The notes under the pieces are model-generated. The model had not been told where the DNA came from. It worked only from the letters and a program-made list of their open reading frames with translations, and searched no databases. A program made the translations under genes and the position numbers. This document shows positions 44,836-52,922 of a stretch of 64,000 nt of DNA, one piece after another; within the stretch, counting starts at the first letter, position 1, and each line of letters starts with the position of its first letter. The stretch lies in the NCBI RefSeq assembly GCF_027922425.1, contig NZ_BSFQ01000018.1, positions 1 through 64,000 on the forward strand, read 5' to 3'. Origin of the DNA: Pseudonocardia halophobica (GTDB taxonomy: Bacteria > Actinomycetota > Actinomycetes > Mycobacteriales > Pseudonocardiaceae).

Positions 44836-45756
44836 CTACTCCCTCCCGAGGAGGCGCAGGGCGTTGCCGCCCAGCCACTTGTCCATGACGTCGTCCTTCA
44901 GCGGGAGTGCACGGACCTCGGCGACCAGGTCGGCGGGCGGGACGCCGAGCAGCGTCCAGGTCGAGGCGAAGAGGACCTTGTCGGCGAGCTGCCGGTTCCC
45001 GAACTGCAGCAACGACTCCCAGCCCGAGTTCGGCCGCGTGAAGGTGCGCGGACGGTGCGCCGACAGGTCGACGTACACGTTCTCGTGCCGCCAGGTCACC
45101 ATCATCATGTCCTCGACCCACGGCCACGCCGCGTGCAGTGCGACGAGCTTCAGGTCCGGGAACGCGGTCGCGACCGCGTCGATGTACCGCGGGTGGCCCA
45201 CGTCGTAGGCGGCGTCGAGCGACCAGTTGATCCCGGTGTGCAGCAGGACCGGGACGCCGAGGGCCTCGCAGCGGCCGTAGACCCGGGCCATCCGCGGGTC
45301 GTCCGGCAGCAGCTGCTGCTTGAACGGGGACAGCACGACGCCGGAGAGCCCCAGCTCGACGGCCTCGTCGACGGTGCGGGCCGCGTCGATCTCCCACGGG
45401 TCCACGCCGCCGAACCCGACGACCTTGTCCGAGTGCCGCTTGACGAAGTCCGCGACCACCCCGTTGTCCGCGGTGGGCACGCCCAGCCGGGAGCCGAAGG
45501 ACTCGGTGTAGACGCCGGCGAGCCCGATGCCACCGTCGGCGAGCATCCGGAGGAAGTCCTCCTCGGAGGGCACCCGCCCCCGGGCGGCCTCCCGCGCGGC
45601 CTGCCAGCGCTCGGTGACCTCGGCGTGGGTGCGCGCGGGCTTCAGGGTGCCGCCGAAGTGCTCGGCGTAGCCGCGCAGCCGGCCGTTCGTGACGGCCTCG
45701 GAGAGGGTGAACGCGTCCTCGTCGGGCACGGCGCCCGCCAGGAAGTCGACGATCAT
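44836..45756 (-). CDS. Amidohydrolase-2 family TIM-barrel protein
   Basis: A 306-residue Amidohydro_2-type protein. It begins MIVDFLAGAVPDEDAF, without the usual N-terminal HxH metal pair; LLHTGINWSLD and LVALHAAWPWVEDMMMVTWR carry later metal-site His residues. Relatives include gamma-resorcylate and ACMSD-type decarboxylases and lactone hydrolases. Coupled to its neighbours: its ATG directly follows the stop of the enoyl-CoA hydratase gene (TAGATG), and its own stop is 2 bp from the synthetase start. A decarboxylation or hydrolysis step in the pathway is likely. Confidence 0.85.
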   Translation of the reverse strand: MIVDFLAGAVPDEDAFTLSEAVTNGRLRGYAEHFGGTLKPARTHAEVTERWQAAREAARGRVPSEEDFLRMLADGGIGLAGVYTESFGSRLGVPTADNGVVADFVKRHSDKVVGFGGVDPWEIDAARTVDEAVELGLSGVVLSPFKQQLLPDDPRMARVYGRCEALGVPVLLHTGINWSLDAAYDVGHPRYIDAVATAFPDLKLVALHAAWPWVEDMMMVTWRHENVYVDLSAHRPRTFTRPNSGWESLLQFGNRQLADKVLFASTWTLLGVPPADLVAEVRALPLKDDVMDKWLGGNALRLLGRE

Positions 45757-46566
45757 CTACTCGCCCTTCAGGATCTCGTCGGTCGACGCGGGACGCTGCG
45801 CGGTGAACCGGGGCCGGCGGCCCTCGAGCGCCGCCGCCGCACCCTCGGCGTAGTCCGGTCCGCGGAAGGTGGCGAACGCCGCGGCCTGCTCCTCGGCGTC
45901 GTAGGCCCGGCTGGGTCCGTCGCCGGCCAGGCCGTAGCAGCGGTGGATGCCCAGCTTGGTGAGCGGCAGGGCGTAGGCGGAGTACGCGGCGTACCGCTGC
46001 GTCGCCTTCTCGACCTCGGCGGCGAGGTCGTCCGCCACCGTGGTGACGAGGCCCAGCTCGAGCGCCTCCGCGGCGGGCACCAGCCGGCCGCTGTAGATCA
46101 GCTCCTTGGCCTTGCCGATGCCGACGTAGGCGGTGAGCCGCTGGGCGGGGGAGACGAAGCCGACCTTCATCTCCGGCAGCCCGATCCGGACGTCCGGCGT
46201 GCAGATCCGGAAGTCGCAGGCCAGCGCCAGCTCGGTCGCGTTCCCGACGCAAGGCCCCGCGAGCGCCGCGACGGTGATCAGCGGCAGGTCCTCCACCTCG
46301 GCGAACAGCGTGTACTCGGTGGCGATGTAGTGCTTGTAGGCGTCGTCGTCGAGCGAGCCGAGGTAGCCCAGGTCGGCGCCGCCGGAGAAGACGGTGTCCT
46401 TGCCGGTGAGCACCAGGACGCGGACGGCGCGGTCGGCCGCGACCTCGGCCACCTTCTCCCGCAGCGCCTCCAGCGTGTCGACGGTGAAGACGTTCATCGG
46501 GTGGTCGCTCGCGAACCTGAGGGTCGCGATCGTGCCGTCGGCGTTCCGGTCGAGCGTGACGGTCAT
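45757..46566 (-). CDS. Enoyl-CoA hydratase/isomerase family protein
   Basis: A 269-residue crotonase-fold protein. FSGGADLGYLGSLDDDAY forms the first oxyanion/acyl-CoA region and LAGPCVGNATELALACDFRI the second; the usual GGG of the second is replaced by GNAT. Such enzymes hydrate, isomerise or cleave acyl-CoA. ATG 46566 with AAAGGAG 6 nt upstream, overlapping the stop of the CaiB-type gene (ATGA). Second gene of the TetR-linked operon. Confidence 0.93.
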   Translation of the reverse strand: MTVTLDRNADGTIATLRFASDHPMNVFTVDTLEALREKVAEVAADRAVRVLVLTGKDTVFSGGADLGYLGSLDDDAYKHYIATEYTLFAEVEDLPLITVAALAGPCVGNATELALACDFRICTPDVRIGLPEMKVGFVSPAQRLTAYVGIGKAKELIYSGRLVPAAEALELGLVTTVADDLAAEVEKATQRYAAYSAYALPLTKLGIHRCYGLAGDGPSRAYDAEEQAAAFATFRGPDYAEGAAAALEGRRPRFTAQRPASTDEILKGE

Positions 46567-47798
46567 CGGGCTCCTTTCCCTGTGTCGTGGGGACCGTGGA
46601 CGGCCCCGTCGTCGAAGAGGGCCGCGACCGCCGCGTCGTCGAGGCCGAGCACGTCGGCGAGGACCTCGGCGGTGTCGGCGGCGATCGGTCCGGCGGGTCG
46701 CCCCGGGCGGACCTCGGACCCGGAGAAGCGGTACGGCGCGGTCTGCAGGAGGACCTCGCCGTGCCCCGGCTGCCGGACCGGGCTGAGCGTGCCGCGGGCG
46801 ACGAGGTGCGGGTCGGCGAGGTTCTCCCGCACGGAGCGGACCCGGGCCGCGGAGAGCCCGTGCGCGACGAGGTGCTCGACCAGCGCGTCGGCCGTCGGCC
46901 AGGTGGCCGCCCAGGCCTCGATGCGGTCGTAGAGCGGCCCCGGGTTCCCGACGCGCTGGGCGACGGTGCCGTACTCCTCCTGCAGCTCCGGCGCGTCCAT
47001 GGCCTTCACCAGGCGCGCGAAGAAGACGTCGCCGCTCATCCCGTAGGCGAGGTGCGTGCCGTCCGCGCAGGTCGCGACGCCCGACGGCACGCTCGTGGTG
47101 TGCCGGTTGCCGTACTTGCCACGCACCGCCTCGCCCTGCGTGAAGGCGCCCGCGGCCGGCTGCTGGTCGATCATGGCGAACAGGGCGTCGAAGGCGGAGA
47201 TGTCGACGTGCGTGCCCTCGCCGGTGCGCTGCCGCTGGTGCAGCGCCGCACCGATGCCGGCGAGCGCGTGCACCGCGGAGTTGACGTCGGCGAGCGCGGT
47301 GCCGAAGTGCATCGGCGGCCCGCCCTCCTCGCCGGTCAGCGACATCAGCCCGGACCAGGCCTCGGCGACCAGCCCGAAGCCGGACAGGTGCGAGTAGGGG
47401 CCCACGGCGCCGAAGGTGGACAGCGAGCAGAGGATCGTGCGCGGGTCGCGGGCGTGCAGCACCTCCCAGCCGAGGCCGAGCCGGCCCAGCACCCCGGGCG
47501 CGAAGTTCTCGACCACGACGTCGGCCCAGTCCGCGAGCCGCAGCGCCAGGTCGAGCCCGCGCGGGTCCTTGAGGTTCAGCCCGACCGACCGCTTGCCCGT
47601 GTTGTACTGCGCGTACGCGCTGGAGACGTGGTCCTCGGGGTCGCCGACGGCCACGGGCAGCGCCCGCATCAGGTCGCCGGTGGGCTGCTCGACGCGAATC
47701 ACGTCGGCGCCCATGTCCGCGAGCATCCGCGTGCAGAACGGCCCGGCGATCACGTGGCTGAGGTCGAAGACCTTCAACCCCGCGTAGGGACCGGCCAT
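46563..47798 (-). CDS. CaiB/BaiF family CoA-transferase
   Basis: A 411-residue class III CoA-transferase. VFDLSHVIAGPFCTRMLADM and GADVIRVEQPTGD open the fold; the catalytic Asp is in TALADVNSAVHALAGI; KRSVGLNLKDPRGLDLALRL is typical. It moves CoA between acyl groups without free acid intermediates. First gene of the operon, divergent from the tetR gene; two palindromic sites lie in the shared 128-bp promoter region. Having both this and an AMP-forming synthetase suggests two ways to activate the substrate. Confidence 0.95.
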   Translation of the reverse strand: MAGPYAGLKVFDLSHVIAGPFCTRMLADMGADVIRVEQPTGDLMRALPVAVGDPEDHVSSAYAQYNTGKRSVGLNLKDPRGLDLALRLADWADVVVENFAPGVLGRLGLGWEVLHARDPRTILCSLSTFGAVGPYSHLSGFGLVAEAWSGLMSLTGEEGGPPMHFGTALADVNSAVHALAGIGAALHQRQRTGEGTHVDISAFDALFAMIDQQPAAGAFTQGEAVRGKYGNRHTTSVPSGVATCADGTHLAYGMSGDVFFARLVKAMDAPELQEEYGTVAQRVGNPGPLYDRIEAWAATWPTADALVEHLVAHGLSAARVRSVRENLADPHLVARGTLSPVRQPGHGEVLLQTAPYRFSGSEVRPGRPAGPIAADTAEVLADVLGLDDAAVAALFDDGAVHGPHDTGKGAR

Positions 47799-47838
47799 GG
47801 GATCGCACCTCCGTCGGTGCCCGGGTCCGGCCTGTCGC

Positions 47839-47852
47839 CGAACGCTCGTTCA
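47839..47852. promoter_or_regulatory. TetR-type operator 1
   Basis: CGAACGCTCGTTCA, with a perfect 12-bp palindromic core GAACG-CT-CGTTC, lies in the divergent promoter region next to TACGGT, the likely -10 of the CaiB operon. Confidence 0.65.
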
Positions 47853-47893
47853 ACGCACCGTAGGACGAGTCACCTGCTGCGTCAACAGGGCTT

Positions 47894-47907
47894 TGAACGA
47901 TCGTTCA
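47894..47907. promoter_or_regulatory. TetR-type operator 2
   Basis: TGAACGATCGTTCA is a perfect 14-bp palindrome sharing the GAACG-N2-CGTTC core with operator 1; their centres are 55 bp apart. It overlaps TTGAAC (47893-47898), the likely -35 of the tetR gene, whose TAAGGT -10 is 16 bp downstream. Confidence 0.72.
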
Positions 47908-47926
47908 GAGCGGTTAAGGTGGCGGC

Positions 47927-48595
47927 ATGGTCAGCGCCGAGAAGCCGGCCGCGTCCTCCGGGGCGCGCCGCGGGAGCCCCGGGGAGGGGCTGCCGCCCAC
48001 CACGCTCGTGCTGCCGGGGGACGAACCCACGGCCGCTGCGCTGATCGCCGCGGCGGTCGAGGTCATGGCCGTCCACGGCTACCACGGGACCTCGGTGCGC
48101 GACATCGCCGCGGCCGCCGGGACCAGCCCGGCGATCCTCTACCACCATTTCACCTCGAAGCAGGGCCTGCTGGCGACGATGCTCGACCGCGGGCTGGACG
48201 TGCTGATCGCCGCCACCGAGGAGGCCCTCGACCTCGCCGGCGAGGATCCGGCCGACCGGCTGCGGGCCGTCGTCGGCGCGCACGTGCGGGTGCACCTGGA
48301 GTCGCAGCGGGAGAGCCTGCTCGGTAACAGCGAGCTGCGCTCCCTCGAACCCGGGGCGCGGGCGCTGGTGGTGGCGAAGCGCGACGTCCAGCAGCGGATC
48401 TTCGACCGGGTGGTGCGCGACGGGGTGCGGCGCGGGGTGTTCGGCGCGGACCAGCCCGACGACGCGGCGCGGTTCGTGAGCACCGCCTGCACGGCCGTGG
48501 CCGCCTGGTACCGGCCGGGTGGGCGGCTCGGGCCGGACGAGATCGTGGCGCGCTACGAGGAGATCGCGCTCGACGCCGTGAGGTACGGGCGATGA
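47927..48595 (+). CDS. TetR/AcrR family repressor
   Basis: A 222-residue regulator. The N-terminal HTH is VHGYHGTSVRDIAAAAGTSP followed by AILYHHFTSKQGLL. The C-terminal domain is of the type seen in fatty-acid and steroid degradation repressors. TAAGGT 6 nt before the ATG gives a leaderless transcript. It likely represses itself and the divergent CaiB operon through the two GAACGnnCGTTC sites; the inducer is probably an acyl-CoA of the pathway. It is translationally coupled to the phosphotransferase gene (ATGA overlap). Confidence 0.93.
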   Translation: MVSAEKPAASSGARRGSPGEGLPPTTLVLPGDEPTAAALIAAAVEVMAVHGYHGTSVRDIAAAAGTSPAILYHHFTSKQGLLATMLDRGLDVLIAATEEALDLAGEDPADRLRAVVGAHVRVHLESQRESLLGNSELRSLEPGARALVVAKRDVQQRIFDRVVRDGVRRGVFGADQPDDAARFVSTACTAVAAWYRPGGRLGPDEIVARYEEIALDAVRYGR

Positions 48596-49944
48596 CGGCC
48601 GTCGTCCCCGACTCCCTGTCCGACGCGCTCGCCCGCGTCCTCGGCGCCCCGGTCACGGACCTGCACCGGTTGTCGGCCGGGGCGAGCCGCGAGACCTGGT
48701 CGTTCGACGCCGGTGGGCGCGGCCTGATCCTGCGCCGCGACCCGCCGGAGGTCCCGGAGCCGGAGGGGATGGCGCGCGAGGCCGAGTGCTTCCGCGCCGC
48801 CGCGCGGGCGGGCGTCCCGATCCCGGAGCTGCTGGCCGCGGGGGACGGGGCGGACGGCGTCGGCAGCCCGTACCTGCTGATGGAGCGGCTGGCGGGGGAG
48901 ACCCTGCCGCCACGGCTGCTGCGCTCGGAGCGGTGGGCCGCGGTCCGGCCGCGGCTGGCGCGGCAGTTCGGCGATATCCTCGGCCGCATCCACGCGATCG
49001 ACCCCGCGGACGTGCCGCGGCTCGAGCACCACGCAGACGCGCTCACCCTGCTGCGGGAGAGCCACGCCGCCTTCGGCGAGCCCCGGCCCGCGATGGAGCT
49101 GGTGTTCCGCCGGCTCGCCGAGACCCGGCCCGACCCGGTGCCGCCCGCCCTGGTGCACGGCGACTTCCGCAACGGCAACCTGCTGGTCGACGACTCCGGC
49201 GTGCGGGCGGTGCTCGACTGGGAGCTGGCGCACGTCGGCGACCCGCGTGAGGACCTCGGCTGGGTGTGCGCCCGGGCCTGGCGGTTCGGCGCGGCCCCCG
49301 AGGTCGGCGGCTACGGCACCCGCGAGGAGCTGTTCGCGGGGTACGAGGCCGCGACCGGCGTGCGCCCCGATCCGGAGGCGGTGCGCTGGTGGGAGGTGTT
49401 CGCCTGCGCCCGGTGGGCGGTGATCTGCCGCATCCAGGCCGAACGGCACCTCGGCGGCAGCGAGCGGTCGGTCGAGATGGCGGTGCTTGGCAGGCGGATC
49501 GCGGAGGCCGAGCACGACGCCCTGCTGGCCCTCGGCCTCACCGAGCCCGCCGTCGTCGCCGACGCGATGGGCGGTCCCGTCCCGGTCGAGGAACCCGTGG
49601 TGCACGACCGGCCGTCCGTCGACGAGCTGCTCGAGGCCGTGACCGGGTTCCTCCGCGAGGAGCTGACCCCGCCCGACCCGCGCACCGCCTACCTGGCCAA
49701 GGTGGCCGCCAACGCCCTCACGATCGCCCGCCGCGAGCTGCGGCTCGGTCCGGCGCAGCGGACCGGGCACCGCGCCCGGCTGCACGCCCTGGGCTGCGCC
49801 GACGACGGCGAGCTGGCCGCCCGGATCCGCGACGGCGCCCTGCCCGCGGACGGCCCCGACGTCGTGGCCGCGGTCCGCGCCTCGGTCACCGCGCAGGTCG
49901 CGGTGGCCAATCCGCGGTACCTGGCGCCCCCGCACCGGACCTGA
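48592..49944 (+). CDS. APH/ACAD10-like phosphotransferase fused to a DUF6285-like domain
   Basis: A 450-residue protein. Residues 1-330 are an aminoglycoside-phosphotransferase-like kinase: LSAGASRETWSFDAGGRGLI (nucleotide loop), ALVHGDFRNGNLLVDDSGVR (catalytic Asp) and VLDWELAHVGDPREDLGW (metal Asp). Residues 335-450 (SVDELLEAVTGFLREELTPP to QVAVANPRYLAPP) resemble DUF6285, usually a separate neighbouring gene. Kinases of this type beside acyl-CoA genes are thought to phosphorylate hydroxy-acyl substrates rather than drugs. Overlaps the tetR gene by 4 bp. Confidence 0.88.
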   Translation: MTAVVPDSLSDALARVLGAPVTDLHRLSAGASRETWSFDAGGRGLILRRDPPEVPEPEGMAREAECFRAAARAGVPIPELLAAGDGADGVGSPYLLMERLAGETLPPRLLRSERWAAVRPRLARQFGDILGRIHAIDPADVPRLEHHADALTLLRESHAAFGEPRPAMELVFRRLAETRPDPVPPALVHGDFRNGNLLVDDSGVRAVLDWELAHVGDPREDLGWVCARAWRFGAAPEVGGYGTREELFAGYEAATGVRPDPEAVRWWEVFACARWAVICRIQAERHLGGSERSVEMAVLGRRIAEAEHDALLALGLTEPAVVADAMGGPVPVEEPVVHDRPSVDELLEAVTGFLREELTPPDPRTAYLAKVAANALTIARRELRLGPAQRTGHRARLHALGCADDGELAARIRDGALPADGPDVVAAVRASVTAQVAVANPRYLAPPHRT

Positions 49945-49982
49945 CATGTTCGACGACGAACGCGACGACAGGAGAGACAGGC

Positions 49983-50948
49983 ATGCGCGCAGCACGGGTG
50001 ACCCGCACGGACGGGCCGCAGGCGCTGGAGATCGGTGAGGTGCCGGACCCGGTGGCCGGGCCGGGCGAGGTGCTGATCGAGGTCAAGGCGGCCGGGGTCA
50101 ACTTCCCGGACCTGCTGCTCACGCAGGACAAGTACCAGTACAAGCCCGAGGTGCCCTTCACCCTGGGCGGCGAGCTGGCGGGCGTGGTCCGGGAGGCACC
50201 GGAGGGCTCGGAGTTCTCGCCGGGCGACCGGGTCGCCGCGAGCACCTCGATCGGCGCCTTCGCGGAGCTGGCCACCGCCCCGGTGCAGAGCGTGTTCCCG
50301 CTGCCGGACAACGTGGGTTTCGCGGCGGGCGCCTGCCTGCCGATGAACTACCTGACGATGACCTTCGCGCTGATCACCCGCGGTCAGCTGCAGAAGGGCG
50401 AGACCGTGCTGGTGCACGGTGCCGCCGGCGGCATCGGCACCGCGACCATCCAGCTGGCGAAGGCCCTGGGCGCCCGCGTGATCTCGGTCGTCTCCACGCA
50501 GGAGAAGGCGGACTTCGTGAGGTCCGTCGGCTCGGACGAGGCGGTGCTGACGGACGGGTTCAAGGACGCCGTCAAGGAGCTGACCGACGGCACCGGCGTC
50601 GACATGGTCGTCGACCCGGTCGGCGGCGACCGCTTCACCGACTCGCTGCGCTCCCTCGCCCCCCTCGGCCGGCTGCTGGTCATCGGGTTCACCGCGGGCG
50701 AGATCCCCACGGTCAAGGTGAACCGGCTGCTGCTCAACAACATCGACGTCCGCGGCGTCGGCTGGGGTGCGTACGCCATGCCGCGCGAGGGCTACACCCG
50801 CGCGGAGTGGGACAAGCTGATCCCGTACCTGGAGTCCGGCATCGTCGACCCGCCCATCGCCGGGACCTACCCGCTGGAGAAGGCGGGCGAGGCCGTCGCG
50901 CTGCTGGGTGAGCGGGGCGTGCTGGGCAAGGCGGTCGTCGAGCCCTGA
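49983..50948 (+). CDS. NADPH:quinone oxidoreductase family protein (MDR, zinc-free)
   Basis: A 321-residue medium-chain reductase. GGELAGVVREAPEGSEFSPG and the Rossmann motif VLVHGAAGGIGTATIQLAKA are typical of the quinone-oxidoreductase/enoyl-reductase branch, and no zinc ligands are seen. It reduces enones, quinones or enoyl thioesters with NADPH. ATG with AGGAGAG about 7 nt upstream. Third gene of the tetR transcription unit, so probably part of the same pathway. Confidence 0.93.
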   Translation: MRAARVTRTDGPQALEIGEVPDPVAGPGEVLIEVKAAGVNFPDLLLTQDKYQYKPEVPFTLGGELAGVVREAPEGSEFSPGDRVAASTSIGAFAELATAPVQSVFPLPDNVGFAAGACLPMNYLTMTFALITRGQLQKGETVLVHGAAGGIGTATIQLAKALGARVISVVSTQEKADFVRSVGSDEAVLTDGFKDAVKELTDGTGVDMVVDPVGGDRFTDSLRSLAPLGRLLVIGFTAGEIPTVKVNRLLLNNIDVRGVGWGAYAMPREGYTRAEWDKLIPYLESGIVDPPIAGTYPLEKAGEAVALLGERGVLGKAVVEP

Positions 50949-50982
50949 TCCCGGGCTGAATCCGGTCGCCGGAATCCGGTCG

Positions 50983-51008
50983 GTATCCGGCCGCAATACG
51001 CCGGATAC
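50983..51008. promoter_or_regulatory. Inverted repeat over the WYL gene promoter
   Basis: GTATCCGG-N10-CCGGATAC, perfect 8-bp arms. The right arm overlaps GATACT, a -10-like hexamer ending 6 nt before the GTG start. Two further ATCCGG copies lie upstream (50960-50979). A probable autoregulatory operator. Confidence 0.55.
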
Positions 51009-51015
51009 TGACCGG

Positions 51016-51987
51016 GTGACCTCACCGAGCTCGCGGACGCTGCGGCTGCTCTCGCTCCTGCAGACCCACCGGTACTGGCCGGGGCCGGAGCTGGCGTCCC
51101 GGCTGGAGGTGTCCGTGCGGACCCTGCGCCGGGACGTCGACCGGCTCCGCGAGCTCGGGTACCCGGTCATGGCGACCCGGGGTGTCGACGGCGGCTACCA
51201 GCTCGCCGCGGGCGCCGCGCTGCCGCCGCTCGTCGTCGACGACGAGGAGGCGGTGGCGCTCGCCGTCGGCATGCAGGCCGCGACGCAGGGCGCCGTGGCC
51301 GGGATCGAGGAGCCCGCGCTGCGGGCGCTGACGAAGGTCGTACAGGTCATGCCGCCGCGGCTGCGGCGCCGGGTCGACGCGCTGCGCGGGGTCACCGTGC
51401 CGAGCACCTGGGGCGGCGCCCCGCGGACGGACGCCCTCGATCCCGAGGCGTTGATCGTGGTCGCCCAGGCCTGCCGGGACTCCGAGCGGATCGAGTTCGG
51501 CTACACCGCCCGCGGCGCCGATCGGGCGACCCGGCAGGTCGAGCCGCACCGGCTCGTCCCGCTCGGCCGGCGCTGGTACCTGGTGGCCTACGACCTGGAC
51601 CGGCACGACTGGCGCAGTTTCCGGCTCGACCGGCTCGCCGAGCCCCGCCGCACGGGCGCCCGGTTCCGCCCGCGGGCGCTGCCGACCGCCGACGCCGCGG
51701 ACTTCGTCCAGGCCGGCATCCGCAACCGCCCCTCCACCTACACCGTCGAGGCGCTGGTCGAGGCCCCCGCCGAGCAGCTCGCCCACCTGGCTCGGTGGGC
51801 CACGATCGAGCCGCTCGGTCCCGACCGCTGCCTGCTCAGGATGGCGACCGACGACCTCGACTGGCCCCTGCTCGCCCTCGGCAGCTGCGGCGCGGAGTTC
51901 GACGTCCGCTCGCCCCCGGAGCTGACCGCAAAGCTGAGCGAGTGGGGGGAACGCTTCCTCCGCGCCTCCGGCACCCGTGCGCGGTAA
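51016..51987 (+). CDS. HTH-WYL transcriptional regulator
   Basis: A 323-residue regulator. The N-terminal winged helix is YWPGPELASRLEVSVRTLRR, followed by GYPVMATRGVDGGYQL. The WYL ligand domain is in QVEPHRLVPLGRRWYLVAYD, and a WCX-like end follows. WYL domains bind ligands such as nucleotides or ssDNA in known cases. GATACT 6 nt before the GTG suggests a leaderless transcript overlapping a palindromic operator. The TAA stop is inside a 46-bp palindrome. Confidence 0.92.
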   Translation: MTSPSSRTLRLLSLLQTHRYWPGPELASRLEVSVRTLRRDVDRLRELGYPVMATRGVDGGYQLAAGAALPPLVVDDEEAVALAVGMQAATQGAVAGIEEPALRALTKVVQVMPPRLRRRVDALRGVTVPSTWGGAPRTDALDPEALIVVAQACRDSERIEFGYTARGADRATRQVEPHRLVPLGRRWYLVAYDLDRHDWRSFRLDRLAEPRRTGARFRPRALPTADAADFVQAGIRNRPSTYTVEALVEAPAEQLAHLARWATIEPLGPDRCLLRMATDDLDWPLLALGSCGAEFDVRSPPELTAKLSEWGERFLRASGTRAR

Positions 51988-52019
51988 GTGGTGCTCCAGC
52001 ACCACTTACCGCGCACGGG
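51974..52019. repeat. Stop-codon palindrome of a second sequence type
   Basis: A 46-bp inverted repeat: 22-bp perfect arms at 51974-51995 (containing GTGCGCGGTAAGTGGTGCT) and 51998-52019, centre CC. The WYL gene's TAA (51985-51987) is inside the left arm. Different sequence but the same size and placement as the GTGAGTGG family. It lies before the convergent hydrolase stop at 52025. Confidence 0.9.
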
Positions 52020-52024
52020 CGGCG

Positions 52025-52894
52025 TCAGCCGCAGAACGCGAGCAGGGCGCGGGCGAGGTCGTCCGGGGCCTCCTCGGCCATGTGGTGACCGGACTCGATC
52101 CCGTGTCCGCGCAGGTCGTCGGCCCACTCACGCCAGACGGTCAACGGGTCCCCGTAGAGGTACTCCATGTCGTCCCGGGTCGACCAGAGGACCAGGACCG
52201 GGCAGCGCAGGCGGCGGCCCGCGGCCCGGTCGGCCTCCTCGTGGGCCCGGTCCACGCCGAGCCCGGCGCGGTAGTCCTCGAGCATCGCGTGCACGGTGCC
52301 CGGGTCGTGGATCGCGGCCCGGTACTCGGCGTACGCCTCCTCGCCCATCACGGCCGGGTCGCCGCCGTACCAGGCGTCCGGGTCGGCGGTGATCGCCCGC
52401 TCGGGCTTCTCGGGCTGCGCGAAGAAGAACCAGTGCCACCACGCCGTGGCGAAGCGGTCGGTGCAGCGGGCCAGGGCCTCGCTGATCGGGACGCTGTCGA
52501 GCACCGCGAGCCGCTCCACGGCGTCCGGATGGTCGAGCGCCAGGCGCAGGGCCACGTAGCTTCCGCGGTCGTGCCCGGCGACCGTGAACCGCTCGTGGCC
52601 GAGCCGGCGCATGAGCGCGGCGAGGTCGGCGGCCATCGCCCGTTTCGACGCCTGCGCGTGGTCGGGGGCCGACGGGGGAGCCGTGGAGACCCCGTAACCC
52701 CGCAGGTCCGGGCACACCACCGTGAACCCGGCGTCGCGCAGGACCGGGGCGACCCGGTGCCAGGTCGCCGACGTGCGCGGGTGGCCGTGCAGGAGCAGCA
52801 CCGCGGGCCCGCTGCCGCCGTGCCGCACCCGCAGCACCACCTCGCCCATATCGACCCGCTCGTCGTCGAAGCCCGGGAACACGCTCCCGATCAT
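52025..52894 (-). CDS. Haloacetate dehalogenase-like alpha/beta hydrolase
   Basis: A 289-residue hydrolase whose nucleophile is Asp in VAGHDRGSYVALRLALDHPD, the signature of fluoro/haloacetate dehalogenases and epoxide hydrolases. LLLHGHPRTSATWHRVAPVL, SKRAMAADLAALMRRLG and TAWWHWFFFAQPEKPERAIT match the dehalogenase group; the catalytic His is in SGHHMAEE. ATG 52894 is chosen; a GTG 24 bp upstream is possible. It follows the ABC transporter operon on the same strand, 28 bp past the ATPase stop, so co-transcription is possible. Confidence 0.88.
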   Translation of the reverse strand: MIGSVFPGFDDERVDMGEVVLRVRHGGSGPAVLLLHGHPRTSATWHRVAPVLRDAGFTVVCPDLRGYGVSTAPPSAPDHAQASKRAMAADLAALMRRLGHERFTVAGHDRGSYVALRLALDHPDAVERLAVLDSVPISEALARCTDRFATAWWHWFFFAQPEKPERAITADPDAWYGGDPAVMGEEAYAEYRAAIHDPGTVHAMLEDYRAGLGVDRAHEEADRAAGRRLRCPVLVLWSTRDDMEYLYGDPLTVWREWADDLRGHGIESGHHMAEEAPDDLARALLAFCG

Positions 52895-52922
52895 CTGCCC
52901 GCGCGCCCGGCGGCGCACGGCC

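Noticed and set aside
48592-49944. Aminoglycoside resistance kinase
   Set aside because: It sits in an acyl-CoA catabolic operon and resembles the ACAD10-like branch, not drug kinases.
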